Assembly: GCA_021816425.1 (NCBI GenBank)
Contig: JAKAXT010000007.1
Coordinates: forward strand, 1 to 42,513
Source of the DNA: Pseudomonadota bacterium
Lineage (GTDB): Bacteria > Pseudomonadota > Gammaproteobacteria > Acidiferrobacterales > Acidiferrobacteraceae
DNA: 42,513 nucleotides
Reading direction: 5' to 3'
Position numbers and translations under genes: made by a program. The notes below the pieces were generated by a model. It was not told where the DNA came from, did not search any database, and was given only the letters and a program-made list of their open reading frames with translations. Below are positions 7,918 through 16,262 of this stretch, in pieces; position 1 is the stretch's first letter; each line of letters opens with the position of its first letter.

Positions 7918-8246
7918 GCGGGACAGAGGTGCGGCGGGAGGCGCTCGGTCGCGTCACCGCCATTGCCGCCGTTGTCGAGCCCGTGGATCTTCAGCTTGTT
8001 GCCGCGGGCGAAGTCCACGAGAAAACTGAAGGCGCTCGGGTTCACGGCCTTCAGCTCCGGGTCCAGAACCAGGCACTTGCGGCCGTCGATCACCTGTGGT
8101 TGCACGTAGTGCGAGTAGCGGATACGGCGATCCATGCCGAAGGTCGAAAGGCTGCCGCTGATGCGCTCTATCCAGTCGCTCGGCCTAAAGGTACGGCCGT
8201 CCTCGGTTACCCCTTCGATCACGATCTTGTTTCTGACGTCCATCAT
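7914..8246 (-). CDS. DUF3579 family protein
   Basis: A 110-aa protein (109 if the second of two adjacent ATGs is used) resembling DUF3579, a small family found mainly in beta- and gammaproteobacteria. Recognisable parts are the opening IVIEGVTEDGRTFRPSDWIERISG, the central YSHYVQPQVIDGRKCLVLDPELK and the closing FSFLVDFARGNKLKI. There is no signal peptide or membrane segment. GAGGTGAG lies about 7 bases before the start. It is 67 bases downstream of pyrD on the same strand, so co-transcription is possible. The C-terminal 20 residues are Gly/Asn-rich and probably disordered. Function unknown. Confidence 0.85.
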   Translation of the reverse strand: MMDVRNKIVIEGVTEDGRTFRPSDWIERISGSLSTFGMDRRIRYSHYVQPQVIDGRKCLVLDPELKAVNPSAFSFLVDFARGNKLKIHGLDNGGNGGDATERLPPHLCPA

Positions 8247-8313
8247 CGTTTCTCACCTCGCTTTCCACTATCTGACCGCGTCTCTTTGCGTCACATACGA
8301 GGATAGCTCGTTT

Positions 8314-9417
8314 TCATGACGATTTTAGCATATTTGGCTCTTCTCCAGACGAAAGGTTCCGACGGGCCGCGGAAAGCGCACGAGCGAAGTCATCATGGCC
8401 CGTTTCGCGGACACGATCGGCAAGCCCGGTGAGGATCGTGCGCACGAGTCCCGGCCCCTCATAGATCAAGCCGGTATAGATCTGCAGCAGCGACGCGCCC
8501 GCCAGCAAATGCTTCCAAGCTTCTTCTGCATTAACTATGCCACCGACTCCGATGATGGGAATCCCGGGCAACGCCTTGAAAACCTTTGATATTATCTCCC
8601 GGGCCAGGCCGCCGAGCGGGGCCCCGCTCAGGCCGCCCTGCTCTTCGGCCGTGCGTTGATGCCCCACGCCGGGGCGGTCGACGGTCGTATTGGTGGCGAT
8701 GACCGCATCGCATGCGACTTCGCCCAGGACGCCGAGCAGCGCCTCGAGCGTCTCGGGCGCGAAGTCGGGGGCGATCTTCACGGCGATCGGCACGCGGCGG
8801 CCGCTGCGGCGTTCGAGCGCCGCCCGGTCCTCGTGCAGGGCCCCGAGCAGTTCGCGCGCGGCATCGGGCTCCTGGAGCGCGCGCAGACCCGGGGTGTTGG
8901 GCGACGACAGGTTGACGGTGATGTAGTCGGCGTACGGGGCGAGGGCCGCGAAGCCGAGCCGGTAATCGTCCACGGCGCGGGGCAGGGGCGTATCGCGATT
9001 CTTGCCTATGTTAACACCGATGGGCACCGGCCGGCGAGTGGCGCGCAGGCGCGCGGCGAGCCGGTCCATGCCTTCGTTGTTGAAGCCGAGACGGTTGATG
9101 AGCGCGCGTTGTTCGGGGAGGCGGAACAGTCGGGGCCGGGGATTGCCCGCCTGGGCCCGGGGCGTGACGGTCCCGACCTCGAGGAAGCCGAAACCGAGCG
9201 CGGCCAGGCCCCGGATGGCGCGGCCGTTCTTGTCGAAGCCTGCGGCAAGCCCCAGGGGGTTACCGAGGCGGAGGCCGAGCGCCGTCACGGCCAGCAGGGG
9301 GGTCCGGGCGCGGCCGCCGCCGGCGAATAGCCCGAGCGCGCGCAGCGCCACCAGGGCCGCCTCGTGGGCGGCCTCGGGGGGCGCGTGGAACAGCCAGGGT
9401 CGGAGGGCCTTGTACAC
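8314..9417 (-). CDS. pyrD: Dihydroorotate dehydrogenase (quinone), class 2
   Basis: Oxidises dihydroorotate to orotate in pyrimidine synthesis and passes electrons to ubiquinone at the inner membrane. At 367 aa it has the class 2 N-terminal amphipathic helix (YKALRPWLFHAPPEAAH), the FMN barrel with LAAGFDKNG, the active-site loop NLSSPNTPGLR with its catalytic Ser, the ATNTT segment and the phosphate site VGGIVNAEEAW. A C-terminal tail of about 30 residues exceeds the usual 336 aa and looks dispensable. The GTG start directly follows the stop of the RluF-like gene (TAG then GTG), so the two are probably coupled. Confidence 0.96.
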   Translation of the reverse strand: MYKALRPWLFHAPPEAAHEAALVALRALGLFAGGGRARTPLLAVTALGLRLGNPLGLAAGFDKNGRAIRGLAALGFGFLEVGTVTPRAQAGNPRPRLFRLPEQRALINRLGFNNEGMDRLAARLRATRRPVPIGVNIGKNRDTPLPRAVDDYRLGFAALAPYADYITVNLSSPNTPGLRALQEPDAARELLGALHEDRAALERRSGRRVPIAVKIAPDFAPETLEALLGVLGEVACDAVIATNTTVDRPGVGHQRTAEEQGGLSGAPLGGLAREIISKVFKALPGIPIIGVGGIVNAEEAWKHLLAGASLLQIYTGLIYEGPGLVRTILTGLADRVRETGHDDFARALSAARRNLSSGEEPNMLKSS

Positions 9418-10134
9418 CTAGAAGCGCTCGCCCGGGGCAAGCACGCGCCACTGTCCGGGTTTCAGTCCCCCCAGGCGGATGCGACCGATGCGCACCCGCT
9501 TCAAGGCGCGGACATCGTGCCCGACTTGCTTCAGCATGCGCCGGATCTGGCGCTTGCGGCCCTCGGTCAAGGTCATGGCCAGGGAGTCGGCACCGAGGCG
9601 CTCGACGCGCGCGGGCCTCAGGGGCCTGCCATCGAGCGCAAGCGGTCCGCGCAGGGCCTCCAGCGCGGCGTCGTCGATGGGGGCGCCGACACGGACGTGG
9701 TATTCCTTTTCGATGGCATTGCCCCCGATCAGGAGACGCGCCACGCGGCCGTCTTCGGTGAGCACGAGCAGGCCCTGGGAGTCGATGTCGAGACGCCCGG
9801 CGATGGCCAGCCCCTGGGGGACGCGCGGGGGCGGGGCGGGCCCCGCGTAGGCCTCAGGCGTCAAAAGGACATGGGCGCTTTGATAGCCCTTTTCCGGTTG
9901 TCCGGAGACGTAGCCCAGAGGCTTGTTCATGAGGATGGTGACGCGGCGCTCTTGCCGGGCACGCGCCCCGGGCTCGAGCGTTATGCGCGCGTCGGGGGCG
10001 GCGCGTTCGCCCAGGACCGCCGGGCGCCCATCGACCCGCACGAGCCCCTGCTCCAGATAGTAGTCGGCCTCGCGCCGTGAGCAGACCCCACGCGCGGCCA
10101 GCAATTTGGAGATGCGCACGAGGGCGTCGGTCAT
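9418..10134 (-). CDS. RsuA/RluF-type rRNA pseudouridine synthase
   Basis: Isomerises a specific uridine to pseudouridine in ribosomal RNA. An S4 RNA-binding domain (about residues 1-55, [21 protein letters not shown]) precedes the RsuA-family catalytic domain with the active-site Asp in [13 protein letters not shown] and the late motif [26 protein letters not shown] points to the RluF branch, whose E. coli member modifies 23S U2604; the target here is inferred. At 238 aa it lacks the long basic tail of E. coli RluF. I start at ATG 10134-10132; a GTG five codons upstream is equally open, and neither has a good ribosome site. It is divergent from ilvD and upstream of pyrD. Confidence 0.88.
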   Translation of the reverse strand: MTDALVRISKLLAARGVCSRREADYYLEQGLVRVDGRPAVLGERAAPDARITLEPGARARQERRVTILMNKPLGYVSGQPEKGYQSAHVLLTPEAYAGPAPPPRVPQGLAIAGRLDIDSQGLLVLTEDGRVARLLIGGNAIEKEYHVRVGAPIDDAALEALRGPLALDGRPLRPARVERLGADSLAMTLTEGRKRQIRRMLKQVGHDVRALKRVRIGRIRLGGLKPGQWRVLAPGERF

Positions 10135-10160
10135 GGGCGGCGGCTTCACATCGCTATCGG

Positions 10161-10190
10161 TTGTCGGGTCGGCGCCTTGCTCGCTACAAT
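10161..10190 (+). promoter_or_regulatory. ilvD promoter
   Basis: TTGTCG (10161-10166), 18-base spacer, TACAAT (10185-10190). The predicted start near 10197 leaves a leader of about 15 bases holding the GGAGG ribosome site. There is no room for an attenuator or leader peptide of the ilv type. Confidence 0.55.
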
Positions 10191-10211
10191 GGCGGCCCCC
10201 GCGGAGGACAT

Positions 10212-11888
10212 ATGATAAAGCTTAACCGTTATAGCGCAAAGATCACCGGACCCAAATCGCAAGGCGCGTCCCAGGCGATGTTGTACGGCACGGGGCTTAC
10301 GCCCGCCGACATGGACAAGGCCCAGGTGGGCATCGGCAGCATGTGGTTCGAGGGTAATACCTGCAACATGCACCTCCTGGATCTTGCGGCCCTCGTCAAA
10401 GACGGGGTGGTCGAGGCCGGACTCGTCGGGATGCGTTTCAACACCATCGGCGTCTCCGATGGCATGTCGATGGGCACGGACGGGATGAGCTTCTCGCTGC
10501 AATCGCGCGATCTGATCGCCGATTCGATCGAGACCATCATGGGGGCGCAGTGGTACGACGCGCAGATCACCCTGCCTGGGTGCGACAAGAACATGCCCGG
10601 CTGCATCATCGGCATGGCCCGCGTCAATCGTCCCGGGCTTATGATCTATGGCGGCTCGATCAAGCCCGGGCAAGCGCGTGGCGAGACCCTGGATATCGTG
10701 TCGGCCTTCCAGGCCTACGGCGCCTTCCTGGTCGGCAAGATCACGGAGGAGGAGCGCAGTGACGTCATCCGTCATGCCTGTCCGGGGGCTGGTGCCTGCG
10801 GGGGCATGTATACCGCCAACACCATGGCCTCGGCCATCGAGGCCCTGGGGATGAGCCTCCCTTACAGTTCGTCCACGCCCGCGGTCGACCCCGCCAAGGG
10901 CGAGGAATGCCGGCGCGCGGGTGCGGTCGTGCGCATGCTGCTCGAGCGCGACATCAAGCCGCGCGACATCATGACGCGCAAGGCCTTTGAGAACGCGCTT
11001 GCCGTCGTCATGGTGCTCGGGGGCTCGACCAACGCGGTCCTGCACCTGCTTGCGATGGCGCGCGCCGTCGACGTGAGCCTCACGCTGGAGGATTTCCAGG
11101 CGATGAGCGACCGGGTCCCGCTGCTCGCCGATCTGAAGCCAAGCGGCAAGTATGTGATGGAGGACCTGCATCTGGCAGGCGGCGTGCCTGCGGTCATGCG
11201 GCTCCTGTGGGAGCGGGGGCTGATCCACGGCGATTGCCTCACGGTGACCGGCAAGACCGTGGCCGAGAATCTCGCGGAGGCGGCCCCCTTGCACGAGGGG
11301 CAGCAGGTGATCCGGCCGTGGGATCAGCCGATCAAGGAGACCGCCCATATCCAGATTCTGTCCGGGAACCTCGCGCCCGGCGGCTCGGTGGCAAAGATCA
11401 CGGGCAAGGAGGGTCTTTCGTTCACGGGACCTGCGCGCGTGTTCGATTCCGAGGAGGCGATGCTTTCGGCGCTCGAGAAGGGCGGCGTCCAGCGCGGCGA
11501 TGTCGTGATCATTCGTTATGAAGGGCCCAAGGGGGGTCCGGGGATGCCCGAGATGCTTACCCCGACCTCGGCGCTGATGGGGGCGGGGCTTGGTTCCGAC
11601 GTGGCGCTCATCACCGACGGCCGGTTCTCCGGCGGATCGCATGGCTTCATCATAGGCCATGTGGTCCCGGAGGCGCAGGAAGGGGGCCCCATCGCGCTCG
11701 TACGGGACGGCGACCGCATCACCATAGACGCGCAGACGCGCAGGCTGTCGGCCGATGTGACCGACGAGGAATGGGCGCGCCGACGCGCCGCGTGGGTGAT
11801 GCCGCCCTATAAGGCGACGCGCGGGACTTTGCGGAAATACATCAAGAATGTCCAGAACGCGTCGCAGGGCTGCGTGACGGACGAATAA
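10212..11888 (+). CDS. ilvD: Dihydroxy-acid dehydratase
   Basis: Dehydrates 2,3-dihydroxy-isovalerate and 2,3-dihydroxy-3-methylvalerate in valine, isoleucine and leucine synthesis. This 558-aa Fe-S enzyme has the three cluster cysteines in GNTCN (Cys51), GCDKNMPGC (Cys124) and [12 protein letters not shown] (Cys196), with Lys126 as the likely carbamylated metal ligand. The C-terminal domain carries [12 protein letters not shown]. Length and the CDKNMPG form resemble the shorter enzymes reported to carry a [2Fe-2S] cluster rather than the 616-aa E. coli enzyme (CDKITPG); the cluster type is inferred. The ATG has GGAGG four bases upstream. The CDGSH gene follows after 16 bases. Confidence 0.97.
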   Translation: MIKLNRYSAKITGPKSQGASQAMLYGTGLTPADMDKAQVGIGSMWFEGNTCNMHLLDLAALVKDGVVEAGLVGMRFNTIGVSDGMSMGTDGMSFSLQSRDLIADSIETIMGAQWYDAQITLPGCDKNMPGCIIGMARVNRPGLMIYGGSIKPGQARGETLDIVSAFQAYGAFLVGKITEEERSDVIRHACPGAGACGGMYTANTMASAIEALGMSLPYSSSTPAVDPAKGEECRRAGAVVRMLLERDIKPRDIMTRKAFENALAVVMVLGGSTNAVLHLLAMARAVDVSLTLEDFQAMSDRVPLLADLKPSGKYVMEDLHLAGGVPAVMRLLWERGLIHGDCLTVTGKTVAENLAEAAPLHEGQQVIRPWDQPIKETAHIQILSGNLAPGGSVAKITGKEGLSFTGPARVFDSEEAMLSALEKGGVQRGDVVIIRYEGPKGGPGMPEMLTPTSALMGAGLGSDVALITDGRFSGGSHGFIIGHVVPEAQEGGPIALVRDGDRITIDAQTRRLSADVTDEEWARRRAAWVMPPYKATRGTLRKYIKNVQNASQGCVTDE

Positions 11889-11904
11889 CAACCAAGGAGA
11901 ACGT

Positions 11905-12117
11905 ATGGCGAAGATCACCGTGAAGGCGAATGGACCCTATCTCGTCGAGGGCGCCGATATCGTGGACGAGACCGGGGCCTCATTTCCGGTGGAGGCCGGG
12001 AAGCCGGTCGCCCTGTGTCGCTGCGGCGCCTCGGCGCGCAAGCCCTTTTGCGATGGCACGCACGTGAAGATCGGCTTCAAGACCGCCGAGACCGTCGCCT
12101 CCTTCAAGGCAACATGA
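11905..12117 (+). CDS. CDGSH-type iron-sulfur protein
   Basis: A 70-residue protein with one CDGSH iron-sulfur domain, the fold of mitoNEET-like proteins that hold a redox-active, transferable [2Fe-2S] cluster through three Cys and one His. The ligands lie in CRCG...KPFCDGTH: Cys38, Cys40, Cys49 and His53, with Thr in place of the motif's Ser. It is soluble, with no membrane helix. AAGGAGA lies 5 bases upstream of the ATG. The 16-base gap to ilvD suggests one transcript, which makes a link with the Fe-S cluster of IlvD plausible but unproven. Its last 14 bases overlap the end of the convergent EEP gene. Confidence 0.92.
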   Translation: MAKITVKANGPYLVEGADIVDETGASFPVEAGKPVALCRCGASARKPFCDGTHVKIGFKTAETVASFKAT

Positions 12118-12805
12118 CGCCCGCGTGCAGCGGCAGGTGGTCTGAGCAGATGCGCGCCGTGGGCGAGGCCTCGGTGTGGAGGGTGACCTGGGCCTCGGGC
12201 GGACAGACGAAGATGCGGTCGAGCGGCAGAAGCGGGAAGAACGCGGGATAGGTAGGCGGGCTCGGCCGCTGTCCCAGGGTCGCGTACAGGGGCGCGAGGG
12301 TGGGCGCGTGCGACCGCCAGTCGTTGAAGTCGCCCATGACGACCAGGGGTTTTGCGCAGTCATGGGCGAGCGCCTTCATGAGGCGAAGGGCCTGGGCGCG
12401 CCGCTCCGCCGGCCGCAACCCGAAATGGGTCACGACCACCCGCAGCACGCGGTCATGGAGCCCGATGTCGCAGTCCAAGGCCCCGCGTGGTTCGTGGCGC
12501 GCGACACTGAGGTCGATATGGCGCACCGCCAGGATGGGAAGCGTGCTCAAGACCAGATTGCCGTAATGGCCGTGGTGGCGGGTCAGGAGAGGGCCGCGCG
12601 CGGCGTTCATGCCGGTGGCGTGCGGCAGGTAATCCATCTGGCTGCTGTCGAGGCCCGGCCCGGAATGCGTGTCCACCTCCTGCAGGCCCACCACGTCGGC
12701 CCCGAGGTGCCGGATGGTCTCGGCCACGCGATCGGCGTCGCGTCTGCGGTCGCGCCCGATGCAGCCATGGATGTTATAGGAGACGATACTGAAGCTTACG
12801 CTCAT
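12104..12805 (-). CDS. Endonuclease/exonuclease/phosphatase (EEP) family protein
   Basis: A 233-aa metal-dependent phosphodiesterase of the DNase I-like EEP fold, soluble and with no signal peptide. Catalytic segments appear in order: YNIHGC, LQEVD (metal-binding Glu), VTHFGL, MGDFND (Asp/Asn), DRIF and SDHLPL (Asp-His). Substrates in this superfamily range from DNA to phospholipid head groups. The ATG overlaps the stop of the phospholipase D-VTT gene as ATGA, so translation is coupled. E. coli has the same family pair in ybhP-clsB, which suggests a role near cardiolipin metabolism. That is inference from context; the exact substrate is unknown. Confidence 0.88.
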   Translation of the reverse strand: MSVSFSIVSYNIHGCIGRDRRRDADRVAETIRHLGADVVGLQEVDTHSGPGLDSSQMDYLPHATGMNAARGPLLTRHHGHYGNLVLSTLPILAVRHIDLSVARHEPRGALDCDIGLHDRVLRVVVTHFGLRPAERRAQALRLMKALAHDCAKPLVVMGDFNDWRSHAPTLAPLYATLGQRPSPPTYPAFFPLLPLDRIFVCPPEAQVTLHTEASPTARICSDHLPLHAGVMLP

Positions 12806-14943
12806 TTCCGGGCGCAGGCCGCCTGCCTATGCTTCGTGAGGTGCTGGCCCACCCACCGGCGCAAGGCAAGGGCCGAGGCGGCGAGCGTGGCGGCCAGGAA
12901 AACCAGGAACAGGACATGCTTTGCGGCCGGATCATCCAAGGCCGCCGCGAGGCTGCGCGTAAAGAGGGTGAGTATGATGATACCCGGGGCGACCCCGATG
13001 GCGGTGCCTATGAGGAGGTCGCGATAGCGGATCTTGAGGGCGCCGGCCGCGGTCGTCACCAGAGTGAAGGGGGCGACCGGCACTATGCTCACGGCGATCA
13101 TGGCGCCAAGGCCCCGACGCCGCAATCGGTGCCTGAGCTCCCGCCAATGGTTTTTGGCCAACCGGCCGAGGGTGCGCTGCCCGAGTCCGCGACCGATCAG
13201 GTAGTTCAGCGAGGCGCTCGACAGGCACCCGAGAAAGGCGTAGAGCAGGCTCTCCGGGGGGGCGAAGGCCAAGGCCGTCACGACGATGAGCAGGGTGACC
13301 GGGAAGAACACGAGCCCGCCCGCGAGGTAGGCGCCCCATAGGACCACCGGCGCGGCCGCGAAGCGGCTCGTCTCGCGCAGCGCCGCCATGAGTTTCGACA
13401 CGTCAAGCCAGGCGTGCAGGGGCGTGAAATGCCAGGCGGCGCCGAGCGAGCCCAGGATCCCCAGTATGAGCGCGTTACGCAAAAGGTGCGTGGCCAGATG
13501 CTCGCGGGCCGCCTCGGGCACGTAGGTCGCGATCAGCTCGGGCGCGGCCACCGGCCGTTCGGGGTCGGCGAGGAGGGCGTCGGCGACCGGCGACAGGGCC
13601 TCCTCCCAGGTTTCCTCCAGGGGCTCCAGATGGCGGGGATGCGCGCGCCGGGCCTTGATGACATCGATCCACGAGCCCGATTTCCGGTGGTGCCGACGCA
13701 GTTCGGCCGGCGTCCATTCCAGGTGTTCGCCCAGCAGATCGCAGCGCAGTTCATCGATGGCGCGTTCGATCGCAAGGTCACCCTCGCTTTCTATGCTGAT
13801 GTTGCATTCGCTGTCGAGCCCCATGGAGCGATTGTTGATATTCGCCGAGCCTATGGTCGCGAAGGTGTCGTCTGCGATCAAAACCTTCGAATGGACCTTG
13901 ATGCCATTGTGGTCCAGGCCCGGTACGACCGGATAGCAGACATGCAGGCGCCCCTTGCGGTCCTCCGCGCGCAGCTGCTTCAGGAGGCGCGCGCGCAGGA
14001 CGCCCATCGTGTGCCGTTGCAGCCACCCGGGCACGCTTAAGGGGAGGACGATGACGATCTCGGGCGGCTCGTCGCGTCGCAACAGGTCGCGCAGCGCGTT
14101 GCCGACCGCGGCTGCGGTCAGGTATTGGTTCTCGATGTAGACGAAGTGCCGGGCGCGGGCGAGCGCATCGCAGTAGAGGGCGCGGATCTCATCGGTGCCC
14201 GCGCGCCCCTTCTCGGGCGCCTCCGTGCGACTGATGCCGACTCTCACCTGACGCAAGGCCGGTGGCACGGAGAGCGGCCAGGTCCACGACGGCCGTGGGA
14301 CCCCGGGCGGTATGGTCTCGCCGGTCGCGCGCCGCCAGCGTCTGCGCACCAGATCCGCAAGGGCTGCCGCCGCATCCCCGCTCAGTGCGACCTGCACGTC
14401 ATGGAAGGGGCCATAGGGCCGCCCGGCCGGGTTCAGGCGCCGCGGATCCGCGGCGCGGTGCGCGCGCGTGTCCCATCGGTTGATGGTCAGGTCGAGCCCC
14501 CCCACGAAGGCGACGCGATCATCGATAACCACGATCTTCTGGTGATGCGATGCGGTCGGCGGGTGATGGCCGTCCAGATGGAAGTGCAGCCGCCTGTGGG
14601 TGCGCCATCCGAGCTTGAAGGCCGGGAAGGGCTCGCGTTCCAGGGCGAAGATGAGCGAGAAGTCCCAGCTGAGGAGGAAGGCGTGGAGGCGGGGCTTCCG
14701 GCGGATGATACCGTCGAGAAAGGGCCCCAGGCGGGTCTCTGCGCCATGCCCGCCCGCGCCTTGCGTGCCGTCCAGATCCATGCGGCTGTCGACATCCCAT
14801 GCGGATATGAGAATGGCGTCCTCCGCCGCGCCTACGGCCTCCTTGAAGGCGCGAAAATAGTTTTCGCCATCGATCAGAAAGGCGATCTCGCTGGCTTTCA
14901 CGATGCGCCAGCAGTTGCGGCCTTCTACGAGCAGCTTATCCAT
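12802..14943 (-). CDS. Phospholipase D / cardiolipin synthase-like protein fused to a VTT membrane domain
   Basis: A 713-aa two-part protein. Residues about 1-430 are a phospholipase D-superfamily enzyme with two HKD motifs: His134-x-Lys136-x4-Asp141 (SHHQKIVVIDD) and His351-x-Lys353-x4-Asp358 (VHSKVLIADD, then GSANINNRS). Such pairs carry out transphosphatidylation or phosphodiester cleavage, as in cardiolipin synthase. After a linker, residues about 485-705 are a multi-helix VTT (DedA/SNARE-associated) domain with FPVTLLIV and the NYLIGRGLG stretch. I start at the ATG of MDKLLVEGRNC, which matches the family's N-terminal GRNCWRI; another ATG lies 13 codons upstream. The EEP gene is coupled downstream. 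The catalytic part presumably faces membrane lipids. Confidence 0.87.
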   Translation of the reverse strand: MDKLLVEGRNCWRIVKASEIAFLIDGENYFRAFKEAVGAAEDAILISAWDVDSRMDLDGTQGAGGHGAETRLGPFLDGIIRRKPRLHAFLLSWDFSLIFALEREPFPAFKLGWRTHRRLHFHLDGHHPPTASHHQKIVVIDDRVAFVGGLDLTINRWDTRAHRAADPRRLNPAGRPYGPFHDVQVALSGDAAAALADLVRRRWRRATGETIPPGVPRPSWTWPLSVPPALRQVRVGISRTEAPEKGRAGTDEIRALYCDALARARHFVYIENQYLTAAAVGNALRDLLRRDEPPEIVIVLPLSVPGWLQRHTMGVLRARLLKQLRAEDRKGRLHVCYPVVPGLDHNGIKVHSKVLIADDTFATIGSANINNRSMGLDSECNISIESEGDLAIERAIDELRCDLLGEHLEWTPAELRRHHRKSGSWIDVIKARRAHPRHLEPLEETWEEALSPVADALLADPERPVAAPELIATYVPEAAREHLATHLLRNALILGILGSLGAAWHFTPLHAWLDVSKLMAALRETSRFAAAPVVLWGAYLAGGLVFFPVTLLIVVTALAFAPPESLLYAFLGCLSSASLNYLIGRGLGQRTLGRLAKNHWRELRHRLRRRGLGAMIAVSIVPVAPFTLVTTAAGALKIRYRDLLIGTAIGVAPGIIILTLFTRSLAAALDDPAAKHVLFLVFLAATLAASALALRRWVGQHLTKHRQAACARK

Positions 14944-15083
14944 GACGCCCAAGGCTAAGCCCTCGCGCGGGGATCGGACCATCGGGCCGATGGGTGAGGC
15001 GCGATGCGCGTCGGCCCGCGGGTATCGGCATCGACGGCCGCGTCCGCCTGACAAGCGAGCTTCCACAATGGATGAGGGCGTTC

Positions 15084-15089
15084 TATAGT
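15084..15089 (+). promoter_or_regulatory. Candidate -10 box for the zinc-ribbon gene
   Basis: TATAGT, 5 of 6 to consensus, 22 bases before the ATG. The hexamer 17 bases upstream (TTCCAC, 15061-15066) matches the -35 poorly. The leader would be about 15 bases and holds a full AAGGAGGTG ribosome site. Confidence 0.4.
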
Positions 15090-15111
15090 TGGGGTGGTTC
15101 AAGGAGGTGCC

Positions 15112-15681
15112 ATGACCGACGACGCGATTTCCACCCTCTATCGCAAACCGTGCCCGTCGTGTGCGCGTCAATACGCGCGGGATTCGCGCGCCTGTCCGTT
15201 TTGCGGTTACGTGGAGGCTTTGACGAGCGAGACCGAACAGGATCAGGAACGTCTGTACGGGGAGTATCTGGCCGCGCGCTTCAAGCAGGCGCAGGAGGAA
15301 GTCGAGCATCTGCGCCGCGCGGCCGGCCTCCATCCCGAGGACCGGGCGCACGCGCGGGCGCTGGCGCTCGCGGCAGCCGATCTGGAGGCCCTGGGGCGCG
15401 ACTTCGCCGCCTATCGGCAGAATCAGCACCAGACCACCCGTACCGAGCCCCCGCGGCGCGCCACGGCGGACAAGGAATGCCCGGTATGCACGGCGACCTT
15501 GCCGAAGACGGTCGGGCGTTGCGCCTGCGGCTATGTCTTTGGCGCCGAGGTGGTGACGACGTCGAGCACCTGTCCGCATTGCACGGCATCGGTCGCAGCC
15601 GGGGCCGAGCGCTGCACCTGCGGCTACCTCCTCGCCGCGCCTTCACCGGTCTCCGGCATCCCGAGTCTGCGCCGCCGCTAG
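15112..15681 (+). CDS. Unknown protein with three zinc-ribbon modules
   Basis: I do not recognise a named family. The 189-aa protein has twelve cysteines in three four-Cys sets, each fitting a zinc ribbon: Cys14/17/28/31 (CPSC, CPFC), Cys123/126/137/139 (CPVC, CAC) and Cys154/157/168/170 (CPHC, CTC). The second and third share the pattern CxxC-x10-CxCGY and look like an internal duplication. Residues about 40-110 are rich in Glu, Ala, Arg and Leu and probably form a helical or coiled spacer. There is no signal or membrane segment. The ribosome site AAGGAGGTG is perfect. It is divergent from the phospholipase D-VTT gene, and its stop shares the tetranucleotide CTAG with the convergent cbpM stop. 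A scaffold or nucleic-acid-binding role is possible. Confidence 0.82.
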   Translation: MTDDAISTLYRKPCPSCARQYARDSRACPFCGYVEALTSETEQDQERLYGEYLAARFKQAQEEVEHLRRAAGLHPEDRAHARALALAAADLEALGRDFAAYRQNQHQTTRTEPPRRATADKECPVCTATLPKTVGRCACGYVFGAEVVTTSSTCPHCTASVAAGAERCTCGYLLAAPSPVSGIPSLRRR

Positions 15682-16034
15682 TTGCGGCGCACCCCGTTCC
15701 CTCCCGGGAGGTCGGGCGCGTCATGGGATGACAGCCGCGGCCGCTCGCGGGCTTTCATGCCGTAGAGCTCGCTTTTCAGCGCCTCGATCTCCTGCAGGAG
15801 GTCCATGATGACGGCCACCGACTCCCAGTCGGCCTCGAGCCCTCGTTTCAGGCGCGCCGCGCGCCGCACGATACTGAGGCACACCGCGGGATAGCCATCG
15901 GCGCGCTCAGGGATGACCCCGAGCGCCGCCAGCACATCCAGCTCCTCGGGAGTCACCCATCCGTTAGCGCAGAGTTCGCTGCGGCTCACCACCGCGAATT
16001 CGTCCAGGAGGAGCCCCTTTAACGGATCATTCAT
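15678..16034 (-). CDS. cbpM: CbpM-type chaperone modulator (MerR-like)
   Basis: A 118-aa protein resembling CbpM, the small modulator that binds the J-domain of CbpA and blocks its co-chaperone and DNA-binding activities. It has an N-terminal winged-helix-like part (SRSELCANGWVTPEELDVLAALGVI) with a conserved FPA/YPA-type segment (GYPAVCLSIVRRAARLKRGLEADW), then a helix (VIMDLLQEIEALKSEL) as in the family. The C-terminal 25 residues are polar and probably disordered. It follows cbpA on the same strand but with a 228-base gap, unlike the tight pairing I would expect. The ATG lacks a strong ribosome site and is overlapped by the end of a possible 62-codon ORF. Confidence 0.8.
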   Translation of the reverse strand: MNDPLKGLLLDEFAVVSRSELCANGWVTPEELDVLAALGVIPERADGYPAVCLSIVRRAARLKRGLEADWESVAVIMDLLQEIEALKSELYGMKARERPRLSSHDAPDLPGGNGVRRN

Positions 16035-16215
16035 AGATTTCTCGCAAGGAAACCCGCAGTTTCAGTCGCGGAGGGAATGGTGCCGAACGGGAGGCGCCGC
16101 CCGGAGCCCGGTGGGGCGGGGCGATGCGACCGCAGCGCGGGCCCCGCAGGGAAATACCCGGGGCCGGAGGCCTCGGCCTTTGGGCTACCTCCAGCATGTT
16201 CGGCGAATGCCTCAT
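16027..16215 (-). CDS. Possible small ORF bridging cbpA and cbpM
   Basis: An open frame of 62 codons fills most of the cbpA-cbpM gap. Its ATG is preceded at 7 bases by GGAGGA (16228-16223), a stronger ribosome site than that of either neighbour, and its stop overlaps the cbpM ATG by 8 bases, an arrangement suited to translational coupling. The product is Pro/Arg-rich with no recognisable domain, and its third-position GC bias is weak, so the frame could instead be chance in a GC-rich spacer or act only as a coupling ORF. Confidence 0.3.
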   Translation of the reverse strand: MRHSPNMLEVAQRPRPPAPGISLRGPRCGRIAPPHRAPGGASRSAPFPPRLKLRVSLREIYE

Positions 16216-16262
16216 CGCTGTGTCCTCCAGAATAAGGCCCGCGGCCCAGGGCGCGGCCTGGT

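Noticed and set aside
16161-16182. GC hairpin GGCCGGAGGCCTCGGCC followed by TTT as a terminator
   Set aside because: The T-run would serve the plus strand, where no gene ends, and the stem is imperfect.
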